The notes under the pieces: model-generated
What the model saw: the letters and a program-made list of their open reading frames with translations, nothing else
Told to the model about the DNA's origin: nothing
Database searches by the model: none
Made by a program: the position numbers and the translations under genes
Assembly: GCA_038380795.1 (NCBI GenBank)
Contig: CM076259.1
Location: 76,639,724-76,703,723 of the forward strand
From: Pyrocephalus nanus
Lineage: Eukaryota > Chordata > Aves > Passeriformes > Tyrannidae
Direction of reading: 5' to 3'
DNA length: 64,000 nt
Shown: positions 15,101-24,664 of the stretch, piece after piece
Layout of the letters: each line of letters starts with the position of its first letter
Numbering within the stretch: the stretch's first letter is position 1

Positions 15101-18100
15101 TCCAGGCATCTTCTTTGCTAAAATATAAGCCAGAGTGCATGTCCATCAGAGATGCTTGCAAGTAGTGTCTTCGTTGTATTTCTCCATCCGAGATGGAAGT
15201 GCTATTCTAAACTTGCTTTGGTGGAACCTTTTTTTTAACCTTGAACCTCTATTCAAGTGAAGTTTACAATGCAAACAAAAAAAGTATGCATTAAGGTTAC
15301 AGGCTTAAGAATAAATAAAAAGTACAGGAGCACCCAGCTCTGAAGAGCCAGGGGTCCTGAGCTGTTGATCTTTCATTCCTGCAGACAGTGTCCAGCATTT
15401 GCATGACTTTTAGATAATATCCTACCCTTTTATTCTTACTGACTTACGTTTAAGGTCTTAAGGATTCCTATATGCCCCTTGTCAATCTGGCAGATAACTG
15501 CCCTTGCCCAGTCTGGACTGTTAGATTTTTACTCTGTGCCTGGCTGGACAGACGGTGTAATCCTCCTATTTGCACAGGAGTGGTTTCTGTGCCAGTCATA
15601 ATCTTAGATGCTCTACCTTTGTCTCCAGACTCCTTCCAATATGGTTTCTGCCACAGAAATCTTCTTCAATAAGAGGGGAAGAGAACTGAAAAAGTCTGAG
15701 TTTCTTTTCTTGGCTGGTTGATGGAAACTGCATGTGATTGATTGTAATTGCAAAAATTCCTTTTGCGGATGGGCAATTGGTTTGCATTACACATCCCCTT
15801 TTTCTAGAGTATACTTAGTCTTGGGAGCTCACAGGTCATTTCTGTGGTGAGTTTTGGTAGCTGGCCATTGCTTTGCATAGTGATTTCAAGAATAGATTTT
15901 TGATTTTTATAAGTACAGTGAAGAGCACTGTTGAAGAACTTGATGGAATCAGAATGAAGGGATAAGCCTCTTTCCTTCATTCTTATCTGATACCTCTATT
16001 TATTTATTTTGCATCTAAAGATAAACTAAGAGAGTTCAGTAGCTCTTGGACTTGCTGGATGCTTACTCTTGTCCTTCTCTTAGTTTATTTCTCTTACAGT
16101 CTTAGTGATTTTCAAATACTGAGATTTTTTTTGTCTGTGCTTAGGAACAAAATCAGATTTTGTGATTTCTTTCTGAAAATAACACCATGGTTGTGCTGTG
16201 ATGGCTGTACTTTTTTTTTTAAACATTTGACAATTTGGAGAGGTATCTGCCCTAATCAGAGTCTTATTAAAGAGCAGTTTTCACAATGAAAAGTCAGGCT
16301 TAGGCTTGTCGGGAGTTTCTATGTATCACATGTAACACTTAATCTTTTGCATATTTGGCAATACAGAATAATTAAAACTCAAACCAGGCAAATATCCCTG
16401 TATGTTCTGGAAGACTTTTTTTGTTGGTTTCACTTTTTAAAGTAATTTCTTGGATGAAGAGAGAGGTTGTGAAAGAAGTCAGCTTGTATATGTCGCATTG
16501 TGTCTCTAGTTAAAATTTCATAATATGTGGTGACTTTTTTTTTTTTTTTTACCTTCTCCTTACCTCCCTGTCAAAAGTGAAGTCCGGGAGTGTCTGAAAC
16601 TGGACCAAGATCATAAGCAATGTTTCTCTCTCTATAAGCAAGTAAAGAAACTCAATAAGCAGATTGAGTCAGCAGAGGAATTCATCAGAGAAGGCAGGTA
16701 AGTATTCACTCCTATATAAAAAAAAACAAAACAAAACACAAAAAAACCCCTACTACAGAAGCACCAACTTATTGATTGAGGAGCTGATTAAGTGATGCTT
16801 TTTGCATCTGTCAGTTGAAGTGGATAACTGAGCACAGCTCTTAAATTACAATTAAAATAAATATTGACTTGCATAGCAACAATCCTGTTGTGATTCCTTC
16901 CGATGCCACTGTCTTTTCTTTGCATACTTAACTTCTTTCTGCTGCAGGTAGTTAGATCAAGATAGGGATGATAGTTTTCAGCTCTTGTATACTATTACTC
17001 AGAACTTGATGAGGCCCCACCTGGAGTGCAGGAGAGATGAAACTATTGAGAAAGTCCAACACAGTCCCACTAAGATGACCGAGGGACTGTAAGGAAAGGT
17101 TAAGATGGCTAAGACTGAGCCTTCTCTGCTACAGGGTGATCTCATCAAGGTGTACCCGAAGGGAGGGTGCAGAGGGGGCAGAGCCAGGCTCTGCTCAGTG
17201 ATGCCCTGTATCAGAATCAGGCCAATGGGTGCAAACTGAAACAGGAAATTCCCTTTGAACACGGTAAAATGCTTTTTACTGCCCCCTCATTTGCAGTGGT
17301 GCAGGTTGCCTGGGGAGATTGTAGAGTCTCCCCACTTTGGAGTTATTAAAAGCCTGTTTGGACATGATCCTGGGCAGCCTGCTGTAGGTGGCCCTGCATG
17401 AGCAGTGGAGTTGGACCAGATGACTTCCAGAAGTCCCTTCCAACTTCATCTATTCTGTGATTAAAGGACCACATCTCTAGACTAAAACCAACTAATAACT
17501 CTGCAGTGCCTTGATAGCAAAAATGGATCTGACTGATAGCCTTTTTTTTTCATGCCTATCTATTGTTCTGCATCTTGCTTTACTTGAGTTTTACATGTTC
17601 TCAAGCACATGGCATCCAACTGTAAGGACCTCTAACAAATCATTAGACATTGTCAAGGTGGCATTTTAAAATGAAATACATCAGGAATGTGAATAAGCAC
17701 AGCTGAGGTCAGTTTGATTAAGCCATCAGTCTGTTTGGACTCTCTTCACTTAATCCAGTATCAGCACTGTTTCAGGAAGTCTTCTGAGAGCTCAAATTTC
17801 TCTACTTGTATAGCAACCCTTGGGTTCAATTGCTCTCTTGCCTTTTTAGGTAAATGTTCTCATCCATTTCTTGCTCAAACCATGCAAATTAGCATCTTTG
17901 AGACTTTCACAACAAAAAATCATTTTACTATGTGACTTGTGGAGAAGAAAAGGAGAAAACAACCACCTAATTCAGGCTGGCATAAAGAGCTTTTTTGTAC
18001 CTATTGAATAGGTGGCACCTTTTGCACTGTGCAGATAGCAGCACAGTGCTTGCAGTAAGACTCAGACTTGGTCCATCTCAGATACTGGGGAGGGAGATGC

Positions 18101-21100
18101 TTTTTTTTAAGTGCAGAGTGGCATGTTGGACAGAAGGCACATCTAGAGACTGTTGTCTGTGCATGGTGAGGGATGGTAGTTACTATCTCCTGCAAAAGCC
18201 TACCAGGCCTGGTGCCAGCTCTTCTGTCTCACAGCTCAGAAAAGTGAATGGGGATGTAATTTTTGAAATGGCTGCAAGTTTTCTTCATACTGTTGTCTCA
18301 CACCTCACCTTTAAAGCTATTACATTGCTAGGAGGATGTGAAAATCTGTGGGTTTCAAGATTTGTAAATAAATTGCAACACCCTGAGATAGTGATCACAT
18401 TTCATGATATTTTGCTTTATGATTTAAACAGGTATGAAGATGCTATCAGTAAATACGAATCTGTAATGAAAACTGAGCCAGAAGTCCCAGTTTATGCTAC
18501 TCGTGCCAAAGAAAGAATCTGTCACTGCTTATCAAAGGTAATTCTGCTTATTCTCCCTCTGTACATTTCTTTAAGACAAACAAACAGCAAACAAACCCCC
18601 ACAACCACGTGAATTTTGTTTTACTTTTTTTTGCTCTAGAATCAGCAAGCCACAGAAGCCATAAAACTTTGTACAGAAGTTCTGCAACTGGAACCAACCA
18701 ACGTGAATGCTCTGAAAGACAGAGCAGAAGCTTATTTGCTGGAAGACCTGTATGAAGAAGGTACAGTTGTATGCAGTTGACACATACTTTTTTTGTGGAC
18801 ATTTAAAATGCACTCAGTGTTTCAAAGGCTTTTTTTTTTAATGTGCACTTTGATTCTACACTATGTTGTCATCCTTAATTAGCACTGGTAGTTGCAGATT
18901 TACAAAAACATCTGGTGGTAATTTTGTCTTGATTAGTGTAAGTGGAATGCACTTGTTTTATCTATGGCATGATTGTCTTTACAACACTGGACCGTGTTCA
19001 GGATGTTTTGTGAGACTGCACAGCTTTATCTACTTAAACATTTTATATAATCAGCAGTGTCAGACAGTTGTGTTTAGAGGTAAAAGGTAATTACAGTTTG
19101 GTTGATGTAAGTCCTTTTTAGGACCGCAATTTTAATGTCTTGAGATGGCAGCATGAAATTAATGCTGTTCTATGCTGTGGCATGTGTTGAGGGCAGAGAA
19201 AGTTAAGGGCCACTGCTTCACCTCTGGATCTCTGTAGTGCTGCTGAAAGCAGTAAACTGACTCTATTCCTGAGGCTGCATTTTCCCTACAGAGTTTCTGT
19301 AAAATGCATACTGTTACACAGAGTCATAGAAACAACCTCTAGGATTATCAAGTCCAGTAACCCAGCACAGCCAAGTCCACCACTGCACCACATTCCCTAG
19401 TGCCACATACACGTCTTTTAAAAACCTCCAGGGGTGGGGGTGATTCAACTTTTGCAAAGTAGAGGAAAGAAAAGTTTGTTACAAAGTCCTGCATAAATGC
19501 AGGGAGGCAGCTTGGACTTATGCTGGAGCAAATGCCTCCATGCTATAGGATATAAGGAAACAGAGAGAGAACATACCTGGGATCTGGGAGAGCTAGTGCC
19601 TGCTGAGCTTGGTCTAGCCTCGTTCCAGGTAAACAACTGTGCTAGAAGGGAACTGTGCTTCTTCAGATCCCTGTTCTTTAGCACATCCCATGCCTTCCTC
19701 CTGCCCTTGACAGTAGTGAGGTGGTTGTAGTTATGCTCTGCCTTCCAGCAGAGCCTCCACCAGCAGTATTACAGCCCATTAACGTTAGTCTGCCTGAAGG
19801 TGTCTTCATTTGTCCTTCAGTTTTAACTGCTGTAAAATGATTGCTGATTTCTCTTTGCGAGAAAGAACAGTAGAGCAATTAAAATTGTTGTCTCCTGTTT
19901 AAAGGGGAAAACCGATTGTTATTCTTCCCTCAAAAAAAACTTTCAAGCTAGAGGCACCTGTTTTTCTGTTAAAGATGGGAAATCTCAAAGTACTTGTAAT
20001 TCAGAACTTTGAAGGCGATTATTGCTAAGTGTTCAAGATGCACTTTGGTATGTATAGCTGAGTTAATCAAATAGTTTTAATTACTTTATAATCACATGAG
20101 ATCCAGGGCTTGTCTACAGCGACAGATGTGTAATGACTCCCTTTCTGGCATACTTCGTAAGGACAGAAGTCTATCTGTCTAAAGCACAAGTTTTGTTGAT
20201 GGGAAAAAAAAGCTGCCTTGCCATTTCAAAATTGATCAAGACATGCTAATTTTTTTTTTTAATTTTAATTTTCTTTTTTTTTCCTTCCCCCCCCCCCCCC
20301 TACTACTTTAGAGGTTTCAGAAAGAGCATAACTGGTTCTGTTATTTCTCTAACAGTCTTGGCATGGATGTAGGTTGTCTGCAGTTACTCCTGTTTGATAG
20401 GAAATTGGCCATTACTGCACATGCAGAATTGATCTGCAGGCAAGATCCCAAAGCCAGCTAAGTTGTCTAGAGTTACAGTGTGATTACCTTCTGAGAGCTT
20501 GTGAGGACTCCTGTCTTGAAAGAAGGAGAGTTAGATTTGACTGAAGTATTTAAATTGAAAGTGACACTGGAAATTAGTTGTTCCTTTTATGTCATGGAAC
20601 AGGATGAAAAGAAGAAAGGATGCTTTCAGGAACAGCAGGCCAGTAAGCAGCAGCAGTGACTGTCCTGTTGGTTTGTGAGGTACTAGTGCTTTTAGAAATA
20701 GTGGCTCAAAAGAATTGATTGAATATCTCACTTGCATACCACAAATGAGTAATAGGTCTCCTGGTTTATTCATAGCAAACTTCTTGTCATCATGAAGCTG
20801 CCATCCTGCTCCACCTGCTTCCAACCCTCACCCCTCAAGTGGGACGAGCAATTAGCTCTCTGAAAGAGGAAAATTCCTACACTGGAGTGTGCCATCAAAA
20901 TGGAAGTGTGAAAGTGTAAAATGTACTTGCTGGGCGCTTTTCCTCTGCAGTGTGCAGCACTGAAAAACTTACTTTCCCATGTGCTTAATGCTCCCAGTCT
21001 TTAAATTAAGGAAGTTGATTTAAAAAAAAAAGAGAGAGAAGTCTAATACTGTCATGGCAAACAGCTGATCCCTGAGCGGGTTGTTTCCCCGCCGTGGTGC

Positions 21101-24100
21101 GTGCTGTCGGTGCTGTGGCGCTCAGTGGAGCTGAGCAATCTGATCTGCCTTTGGCAGGACGTTGTGGTGGGACCTCCCAGTACCACGGGAAGCAGGTTAA
21201 GTACAGTGGTGCTTAAAAGGATTGGAGCAGTAGAGCAGCATAATGAAATCCCTGCATTTTCATTATTTTTATCGCTTTCGACAGCATATATTGGGCACAC
21301 ACATTAGTTCACACTCCTGGGTTTTTTTGTTTTTGCTTTTAATGACTGGACAAATTATTAAAAATATCAGCAGAAGCCAAAATGCTTTGTTCAAGCAGCA
21401 AATGACAGTGTCCAGTGATGAGAAAACTAATAGAAATTTTGTTTGGCTTGTAATAGCCTATGAAATTGTTGGGGCACTGGCAATACTTTTTGGAATTTTT
21501 TTTTTTTTTTGCCAATAACTGAAACAAGATTGCAGTGGTATCAGATGTCTGGGTAGTACAAATTCATTAGCACTTCCTGCTGTCTTGCTCAGAAACAGTG
21601 AAAAACAAATGTAACACCTGCTGAGAAATAGCATCTGCTTGGAAATAATCTGATGCAAATACTTTATCTAACTTGAGAAACCTAGGAGATTGAGATCTGC
21701 AAATGAGACCTTGAGGATTATAACAGTGAAAGAAGAGCAGTCTCATTAAAGACTTAGATAGTTGCTTCCCTTGATAAATTTTGATATCAAAAATATATAT
21801 AAACTTGGTGTCTTAAGCATTCAGTTACCACTTAAAATAGTAATAGAGTTTACTTAAAAAAAAAATAGTGTAGACCTTGAAAGTCTTAAAAATTCATGAA
21901 TACATTACAGCATCTCTCTTGCTTTCATTCCTGAGAAATGCAACTCTTGAAATAAAGTGAGAGTATGCCTTTGGAAAAAAGAAAACCGTAAAGTATAACT
22001 GTCTGCGTATTATGTATGCAGAGGTGTAAAAAGCCAATGTTTGCCTTTCACTAACAGTATGAACTTAGTGGTAGTCTGAAATGTGTCTTTATTGTCATTA
22101 AAGAGAACAGACTTTCTGTCATGTTGGTAGAGTGCAGACTGGGGGAGAGGAAAGAATATTAACCTAAAGACTCCAGGTAATGCATCCTTCAATTGAACAG
22201 CAATATGGGACCAACATCGTGCAGTGGAGTCTTCACATAACAGTTGCTGAAATCTTGTTTCTTGGCCTCTTTTTCCTCCTCCCAGGCCTAGATACTTGTT
22301 ACATTTATTCCTGTGCCTGTTGCAACATCAAGAAAGTGTTGTGACCAGAATCTGGTAACCTCCCTTCTCCCTCATTTCCCACAAGTGTAATGAACCTAAA
22401 GAAAGAAAATTACCTACTTTATATGTGAAAGTGACTTTCCTCTACTCTACTCTAAGGTTTTCTAATTTAGGAAAAAAAAACCCAAACATGTCAATTTGAA
22501 ATGAAAGTTTTGCTGTTTATATATGGTAATAGCAAAGCTTCAGTTTTGTGGAGTGATTGAGTTCTTTAAATTGAAGTTTATAGAGTTGTATAATCTTCTT
22601 TCATTCACTTTTTTTACAAAAGCTATTAAAGACTATGAGACTGCTCAAGCCAACAGTGAGAATGACCAGCAGATTCGGGAGGGGCTAGAACGTGCCCAGA
22701 GAATGCTGAAGCAATCACAGAAGAGGGATTACTATAAAATCCTGGGAGTAAAAAGGTGAGATATTAATTCCAGAGATGATGATATGAAAGTTTGTTATTT
22801 TAAACCAGAGCAGATAGGGCTGATCACTTGAATTTGTTCTGCTGTTCCTTTATCTTGCTACCTTCACTTTTCTGCTGTACTAATTTAGTAGTGTTCAACT
22901 TGTAAGTAGCATCTATTTACTATTTTTTTAGAAGGAATGGAAAAACACCATTGGTGAGAGGGGAAATAAATCATTTGGCAGGAAATTCTTAGTAGGTGAA
23001 TGAATTGGGAAGGAAATGAAGACTGGCAAGAATTACCAAAAGCAACAAAAATAAAATTGTGGCAGATAGTGTGATAGATTGGGAGAGTTTGAAAGGACTA
23101 ACTGAAAGGTATCAAAAATACTTCTGCCATTAACCTTGAGAAACCAACAACTTCCCTTTCTAATGAGGAGCAAACAGATGTCCAGTTCTGAACTAGTATT
23201 GGTCATCCTTCCAGTCGTGAACTAATTTGATCTCTGCTTTTTCTGCTTTTTGTTATGATTGCAAATTCTTCAGACTGGGAACTCTGTTCTGCATAGTATC
23301 TGGCAGTAGCGTCTTTCCAAGGAAAGTAAATGGGTGGCAAAATAAAAGAGTGAGTAATCTTTGTTTAGAGTTGAAACCTACTTTGATTTGTGTAAGAATC
23401 TTCAGCGCCACTTGCAGAAGGTTAACTAGCACCTCATAATTTTCCTGATGCCCTTAATTACTGTCTCAGTGTTTAAAATAAACCTGTAGATTCACTAGTG
23501 TGACATGTGATTTAGAGAATTAAGTTAGTTATGATTTGTTTTATCCATCCAGAAACGCTCGTAAGCAAGAAATCATAAAAGCTTACAGAAAGCTGGCATC
23601 CCAGTGGCATCCTGATAACTTCCAGAGTGAGGAAGAAAAGAAGAAAGCAGAGAAAAAATTTATTGATATAGCAGCTGCTAAAGAAGTCCTCACTGACCCA
23701 GGTAATGATGCAGTGACTTCATTTTTTTAATTACTTTTTTCCAGTAAGTTAAAAACACAGCAAGTATAAGTCATAAAAGGCATCACAACTTCCCTCTTTC
23801 CCTTTCTCCCCTCATCCCTCTTAAGAAAGTAGTGCACTAATACTTGCATCCTGTATGTCACATTAAGTCAGATGTAAACCTGGAATTGTTTCAGCATTTC
23901 AGTGATTTTATTAAAAGTCAAAAATTATTATTTCAAAGATCACTTTTTGGGATATCATCTTGTAGAGATTTCTAGGATTGAGTAACTCTGGATATGCTTA
24001 CTTCAAGGATATGGGTATCTCCTGCCTCGAGTGCTATTGCAGATTGCACTTAGATTGTAACAGCACCTGAAGTGTTCCAGGGAAGCCCTGCTATTACTGT

Positions 24101-24291
24101 GCCATAATTCCATCTTGGCTTTCTTTCCTCCAGAAATGAGGCGGAAGTTTGATGCAGGAGAGGACCCACTGGATGCAGAAAGTCAGCAGGGTGGCAGCAA
24201 CCCCTTCCACAGGAACTGGAACACGTGGCAAGGATTCAATCCCTTTGGTTCTGGAGGAGGACCATTTACATTCAAATTTCACTTCAGTTAG
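60..24291 (+). CDS. DNAJC3: DNAJC3 (P58IPK/ERdj6) spliced coding region, 11 exons, 5' partial
   Basis: ER-lumenal co-chaperone: its TPR array binds unfolded polypeptides and its C-terminal J domain stimulates the BiP/GRP78 ATPase. It was first described as an inhibitor of the kinases PKR and PERK (family knowledge). The coding sequence joins 60..170, 3102..3226, 4271..4345, 13263..13415, 14713..14894, 16578..16697, 18432..18537, 18640..18760, 22623..22755, 23553..23701 and 24134..24291. All introns are GT-AG and every splice phase fits. The joined reading gives a split codon plus 476 residues. Adding the 28 residues normally encoded by exon 1 (signal peptide, outside the window) gives 504, the usual length. 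TPR repeats fill about residues 37-390. The J domain starts at RDYYKILGVKR (393-403) and has HPD at 422-424. The tail is Gly/Phe-rich and ends FKFHFS. Residue numbers assume the standard first exon. No frameshift or stop was seen. Its neighbour UGGT2 converges from the right. Confidence 0.96.
171..3101 (+). other. DNAJC3: DNAJC3 intron 2
   Basis: Intron of 2.93 kb between gtatgt and ttgcag. It is AT-rich with short T tracts, such as the one near 1951. Short open frames on both strands near 1050-1420 have no domain character. I see no repeat family or RNA gene. Confidence 0.85.
3102..3226 (+). CDS. DNAJC3: DNAJC3 exon 3 (TPR1/TPR2)
   Basis: The exon completes the split Glu codon and reads GDSDNYIAYYRRATVYLAMG, then KSKAAIRDLSKVVELKQDFTS (residues 66-106). 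AYYRRATVYLAMGKSKAAI is a typical TPR helix pair. It ends in phase 0 at gtaagt. It matches the mammalian sequence over its full length with conservative changes. Confidence 0.95.
3227..4270 (+). other. DNAJC3: DNAJC3 intron 3
   Basis: Intron of 1.04 kb, gtaagt to catttcag. Opposing short open frames at 3592-3857 look like chance. I see nothing else in it. Confidence 0.85.
4271..4345 (+). CDS. DNAJC3: DNAJC3 exon 4 (TPR2 end/TPR3)
   Basis: A 25-codon exon, phase 0 at both ends, encoding residues 107-131 (ARLQRGHLLLKQGKFDEAED followed by DFKNV). The acceptor is tttcag and the donor gtaagt. Because both ends are phase 0, skipping it would keep frame but remove part of a TPR. Confidence 0.95.
7093..7120. 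repeat. Perfect 11-bp inverted repeat, 6-nt loop
   Basis: GATGGGCTTTC (7093-7103) and its exact complement GAAAGCCCATC (7110-7120) flank the 6-base spacer TCCTTT. It lies within DNAJC3 intron 4. The function is unknown, and the stem is shorter than a usual microRNA precursor. Confidence 0.85.
7515..7531 (+). repeat. Poly-T tract (T17)
   Basis: Homopolymer run of about 17 T in DNAJC3 intron 4, followed by CCCC. Low-complexity sequence. Confidence 0.9.
13263..13415 (+). CDS. DNAJC3: DNAJC3 exon 5 (linker and TPR4)
   Basis: A 51-codon exon, phase 0 at both ends, encoding residues 132-182. It begins LKSNPNNNEEKEAQTQLTKS, the acidic helical linker between the first and second TPR subdomains. It continues with a TPR (SQALSAYQQEDYETAISLLD). 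The acceptor is tttgcag and the donor gtaagt. Confidence 0.95.
13416..14712 (+). other. DNAJC3: DNAJC3 intron 5
   Basis: Intron of 1.30 kb, gtaagt to ttcttaag. AT-rich, with an A8-CCCC patch near 13842. No gene or mobile element seen. Confidence 0.85.
14713..14894 (+). CDS. DNAJC3: DNAJC3 exon 6 (TPR5/TPR6)
   Basis: Encodes residues 183-242 plus two bases of Ser243. It reads VCVWDAELRELRAECYIKEG, then EPSKAISDLKAAAKLKNDNT, then EAFYKISRIYYQLGDHELSL. These are two TPR units of the middle subdomain. It ends in phase 2 at gtaatt. Confidence 0.95.
14895..16577 (+). other. DNAJC3: DNAJC3 intron 6
   Basis: Intron of 1.68 kb. A T16 run at 16535-16550 together with the following CT-rich bases forms an unusually long polypyrimidine tract before the acceptor tcaaaag. 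A 10-bp palindrome (CCATCGATGG) lies at 15090-15099. Nothing else supported. Confidence 0.85.
16578..16697 (+). CDS. DNAJC3: DNAJC3 exon 7 (TPR6/TPR7)
   Basis: Completes Ser243 and encodes residues 244-282: EVRECLKLDQDHKQCFSLYK, then QVKKLNKQIESAEEFIREG. It ends with two bases of Arg283 at gtaagt. The QVKKLNK helix bridges the second and third TPR subdomains. Confidence 0.95.
17000..17463 (+). mobile_element. CR1 LINE, 3'-end fragment (sense)
   Basis: Diverged avian CR1 3' end. It shows the typical order: GAGGCCCCACCTGGAGTGC near 17011, a GGCCAATGGGTGCAAACTGA block near 17220, AGGAAATTCCCTTTGAACA, then TGGACCAGATGACTTCCAGA with GTCCCTTCCAACTTC, and the terminal ATTCTGTGATT. It is 5'-truncated and has indels, so it is non-functional. 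The left edge is approximate. Confidence 0.88.
18024..18049. repeat. Perfect 9-bp inverted repeat, 8-nt loop
   Basis: GCACTGTGC (18024-18032) and GCACAGTGC (18041-18049) are exact complements separated by AGATAGCA. It lies in DNAJC3 intron 7. A stem this short could arise by chance. Confidence 0.8.
18432..18537 (+). CDS. DNAJC3: DNAJC3 exon 8 (TPR7/TPR8)
   Basis: Completes Arg283 and encodes residues 284-318: YEDAISKYESVMKTEPEVPV, then YATRAKERICHCLSK. The acceptor is ttaaacag and the donor gtaatt. It ends in phase 0. The intron upstream is unusually open in this same frame. Confidence 0.94.
18538..18639 (+). other. DNAJC3: DNAJC3 intron 8 (102 bp)
   Basis: The shortest intron of the gene, gtaatt to gctctag, with a T-rich 3' half. 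Its first 75 bases stay open in frame from exon 8 before a stop near 18610. Confidence 0.9.
18640..18760 (+). CDS. DNAJC3: DNAJC3 exon 9 (TPR8)
   Basis: Encodes residues 319-358: NQQATEAIKLCTEVLQLEPT, then NVNALKDRAEAYLLEDLYEE. It ends with one base of Ala359 at gtacag. AEAYLLEDLYEEA is the A/B helix pair of the last TPRs. Confidence 0.95.
19321..19449 (-). mobile_element. CR1 LINE fragment (antisense)
   Basis: Reads as the reverse complement of a CR1 3' region. GAGTCATAGAAACAACCTCT is the inverted 3' end. AGTGCCACATACACGTCTTT and CTCCAGGGGTGGGGGTGA are the inverted internal blocks. Short, diverged, and truncated at its 5' side. Confidence 0.82.
20251..20300 (+). repeat. Pyrimidine-rich tract ending in C14
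   Basis: A T10 run and T-rich sequence lead into a 14-base C run at 20287-20300. Apart from AATTTTAATT it is nearly all pyrimidine on the sense strand. Such tracts are prone to slippage and assembly error. Confidence 0.9.
21070..21195. promoter_or_regulatory. CpG-rich patch in DNAJC3 intron 9
   Basis: Six CpG dinucleotides fall within about 45 bases (21075-21119) and two more follow by 21187, in a background that is almost free of CpG. This could be an intronic regulatory element or the relic of an inserted sequence. No defined binding site is claimed. Confidence 0.35.
22623..22755 (+). CDS. DNAJC3: DNAJC3 exon 10 (TPR9 end, J-domain start)
   Basis: Completes Ala359 and encodes residues 360-402: IKDYETAQANSENDQQIREG, then LERAQRMLKQSQKRDYYKIL, then GVK. 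It ends with two bases of Arg403. RDYYKILGV is the helix I start of the J domain. The donor is gtgaga and the acceptor acaaaag. Confidence 0.95.
22756..23552 (+). other. DNAJC3: DNAJC3 intron 10
   Basis: Intron of 0.80 kb that splits the J domain. No repeat, RNA or gene seen. Confidence 0.85.
23553..23701 (+). CDS. DNAJC3: DNAJC3 exon 11 (J domain with HPD)
   Basis: Completes Arg403 and encodes residues 404-452. It starts NARKQEIIKAYRKLASQWHP and includes the invariant HPD tripeptide (422-424) needed to stimulate BiP ATP hydrolysis. It continues DNFQSEEEKKKAEKKFIDIA and AAKEVLTDP. Ends in phase 1 at gtaatg. Confidence 0.96.
23702..24133 (+). other. DNAJC3: DNAJC3 intron 11
   Basis: Intron of 0.43 kb, gtaatg to cctccag. 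Nothing notable seen. Confidence 0.88.
24134..24291 (+). CDS. DNAJC3: DNAJC3 exon 12 coding part (C-terminus)
   Basis: Completes Glu453 and encodes residues 454-504: MRRKFDAGEDPLDAESQQGG, then SNPFHRNWNTWQGFNPFGSG, then GGPFTFKFHFS and TAG (24289-24291). This is helix IV of the J domain plus the Gly/Phe-rich tail. The protein has no KDEL-type signal, as is normal for this family. Confidence 0.96.
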
Positions 24292-24343
24292 AGCCAAGAC
24301 TGTTTCTGGTGGCTGCTGCAGTTTTTTACTCAATTCGTTGAAA

Positions 24344-24349
24344 AATAAA
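24344..24349 (+). terminator. DNAJC3: Proximal polyadenylation signal AATAAA
   Basis: AATAAA lies 53 bases after the DNAJC3 stop codon, within GAAAAATAAAAAAG. If used, it would give a very short 3' UTR lacking all downstream motifs. Confidence 0.45.
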
Positions 24350-24631
24350 AAAGTCTCTCAGTTCAAGACCCAAAATCTTAATTTCTAATGTTGTCCTTAA
24401 CCCAGAGTCTTACTGCACTAGAAGGAAAGTATTTTTTTCTTTCTTTTGGTATTCAGTGGGTTTGCTTGACAAGCTCACACTGGTTGGGGGAGGGGAGGAG
24501 TTCTACTGCCTTTGTATTTGTTGTGGATTCGCAGGACGTGTTTATTCCCATGGATGGAAAAAACAATAAGATGCTACTTAGGACAATGCTTAAATTTAGG
24601 ACTCAAGTATATGCTTAAAGATAAACATGCA

Positions 24632-24639
24632 TGTAAATA
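24632..24639 (+). promoter_or_regulatory. DNAJC3: Pumilio-type motif TGTAAATA
   Basis: Matches the UGUAHAUA consensus for PUM1/2 binding and lies on the sense strand of the probable DNAJC3 3' UTR, just before the AATAAA at 24659. An 8-base motif alone is weak evidence. Confidence 0.4.
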
Positions 24640-24658
24640 TTTTTCTGGATCAGGGCCT

Positions 24659-24664
24659 AATAAA
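24659..24664 (+). terminator. DNAJC3: Polyadenylation hexamer AATAAA
   Basis: Sense-strand AATAAA in CCTAATAAACATGG, 368 bases after the stop. Candidate intermediate site. Confidence 0.3.

Larger units (their letters stand above)
16698..18431 (+). other. DNAJC3: DNAJC3 intron 7
   Basis: Intron of 1.73 kb. It contains a sense CR1 3'-end fragment (about 17000-17463) and a 9-bp inverted repeat at 18024-18049. The last 437 bases stay open in the frame of exon 8 with no stop. An A-rich stretch follows the donor (about 16717-16748). Confidence 0.85.
18761..22622 (+). other. DNAJC3: DNAJC3 intron 9
   Basis: Intron of 3.86 kb, gtacag to ttacaaaag. It holds an antisense CR1 fragment (19321-19449), a T-rich tract running into C14 (about 20251-20300), and a small CpG-rich patch at 21070-21195. 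No gene recognised. Confidence 0.82.
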
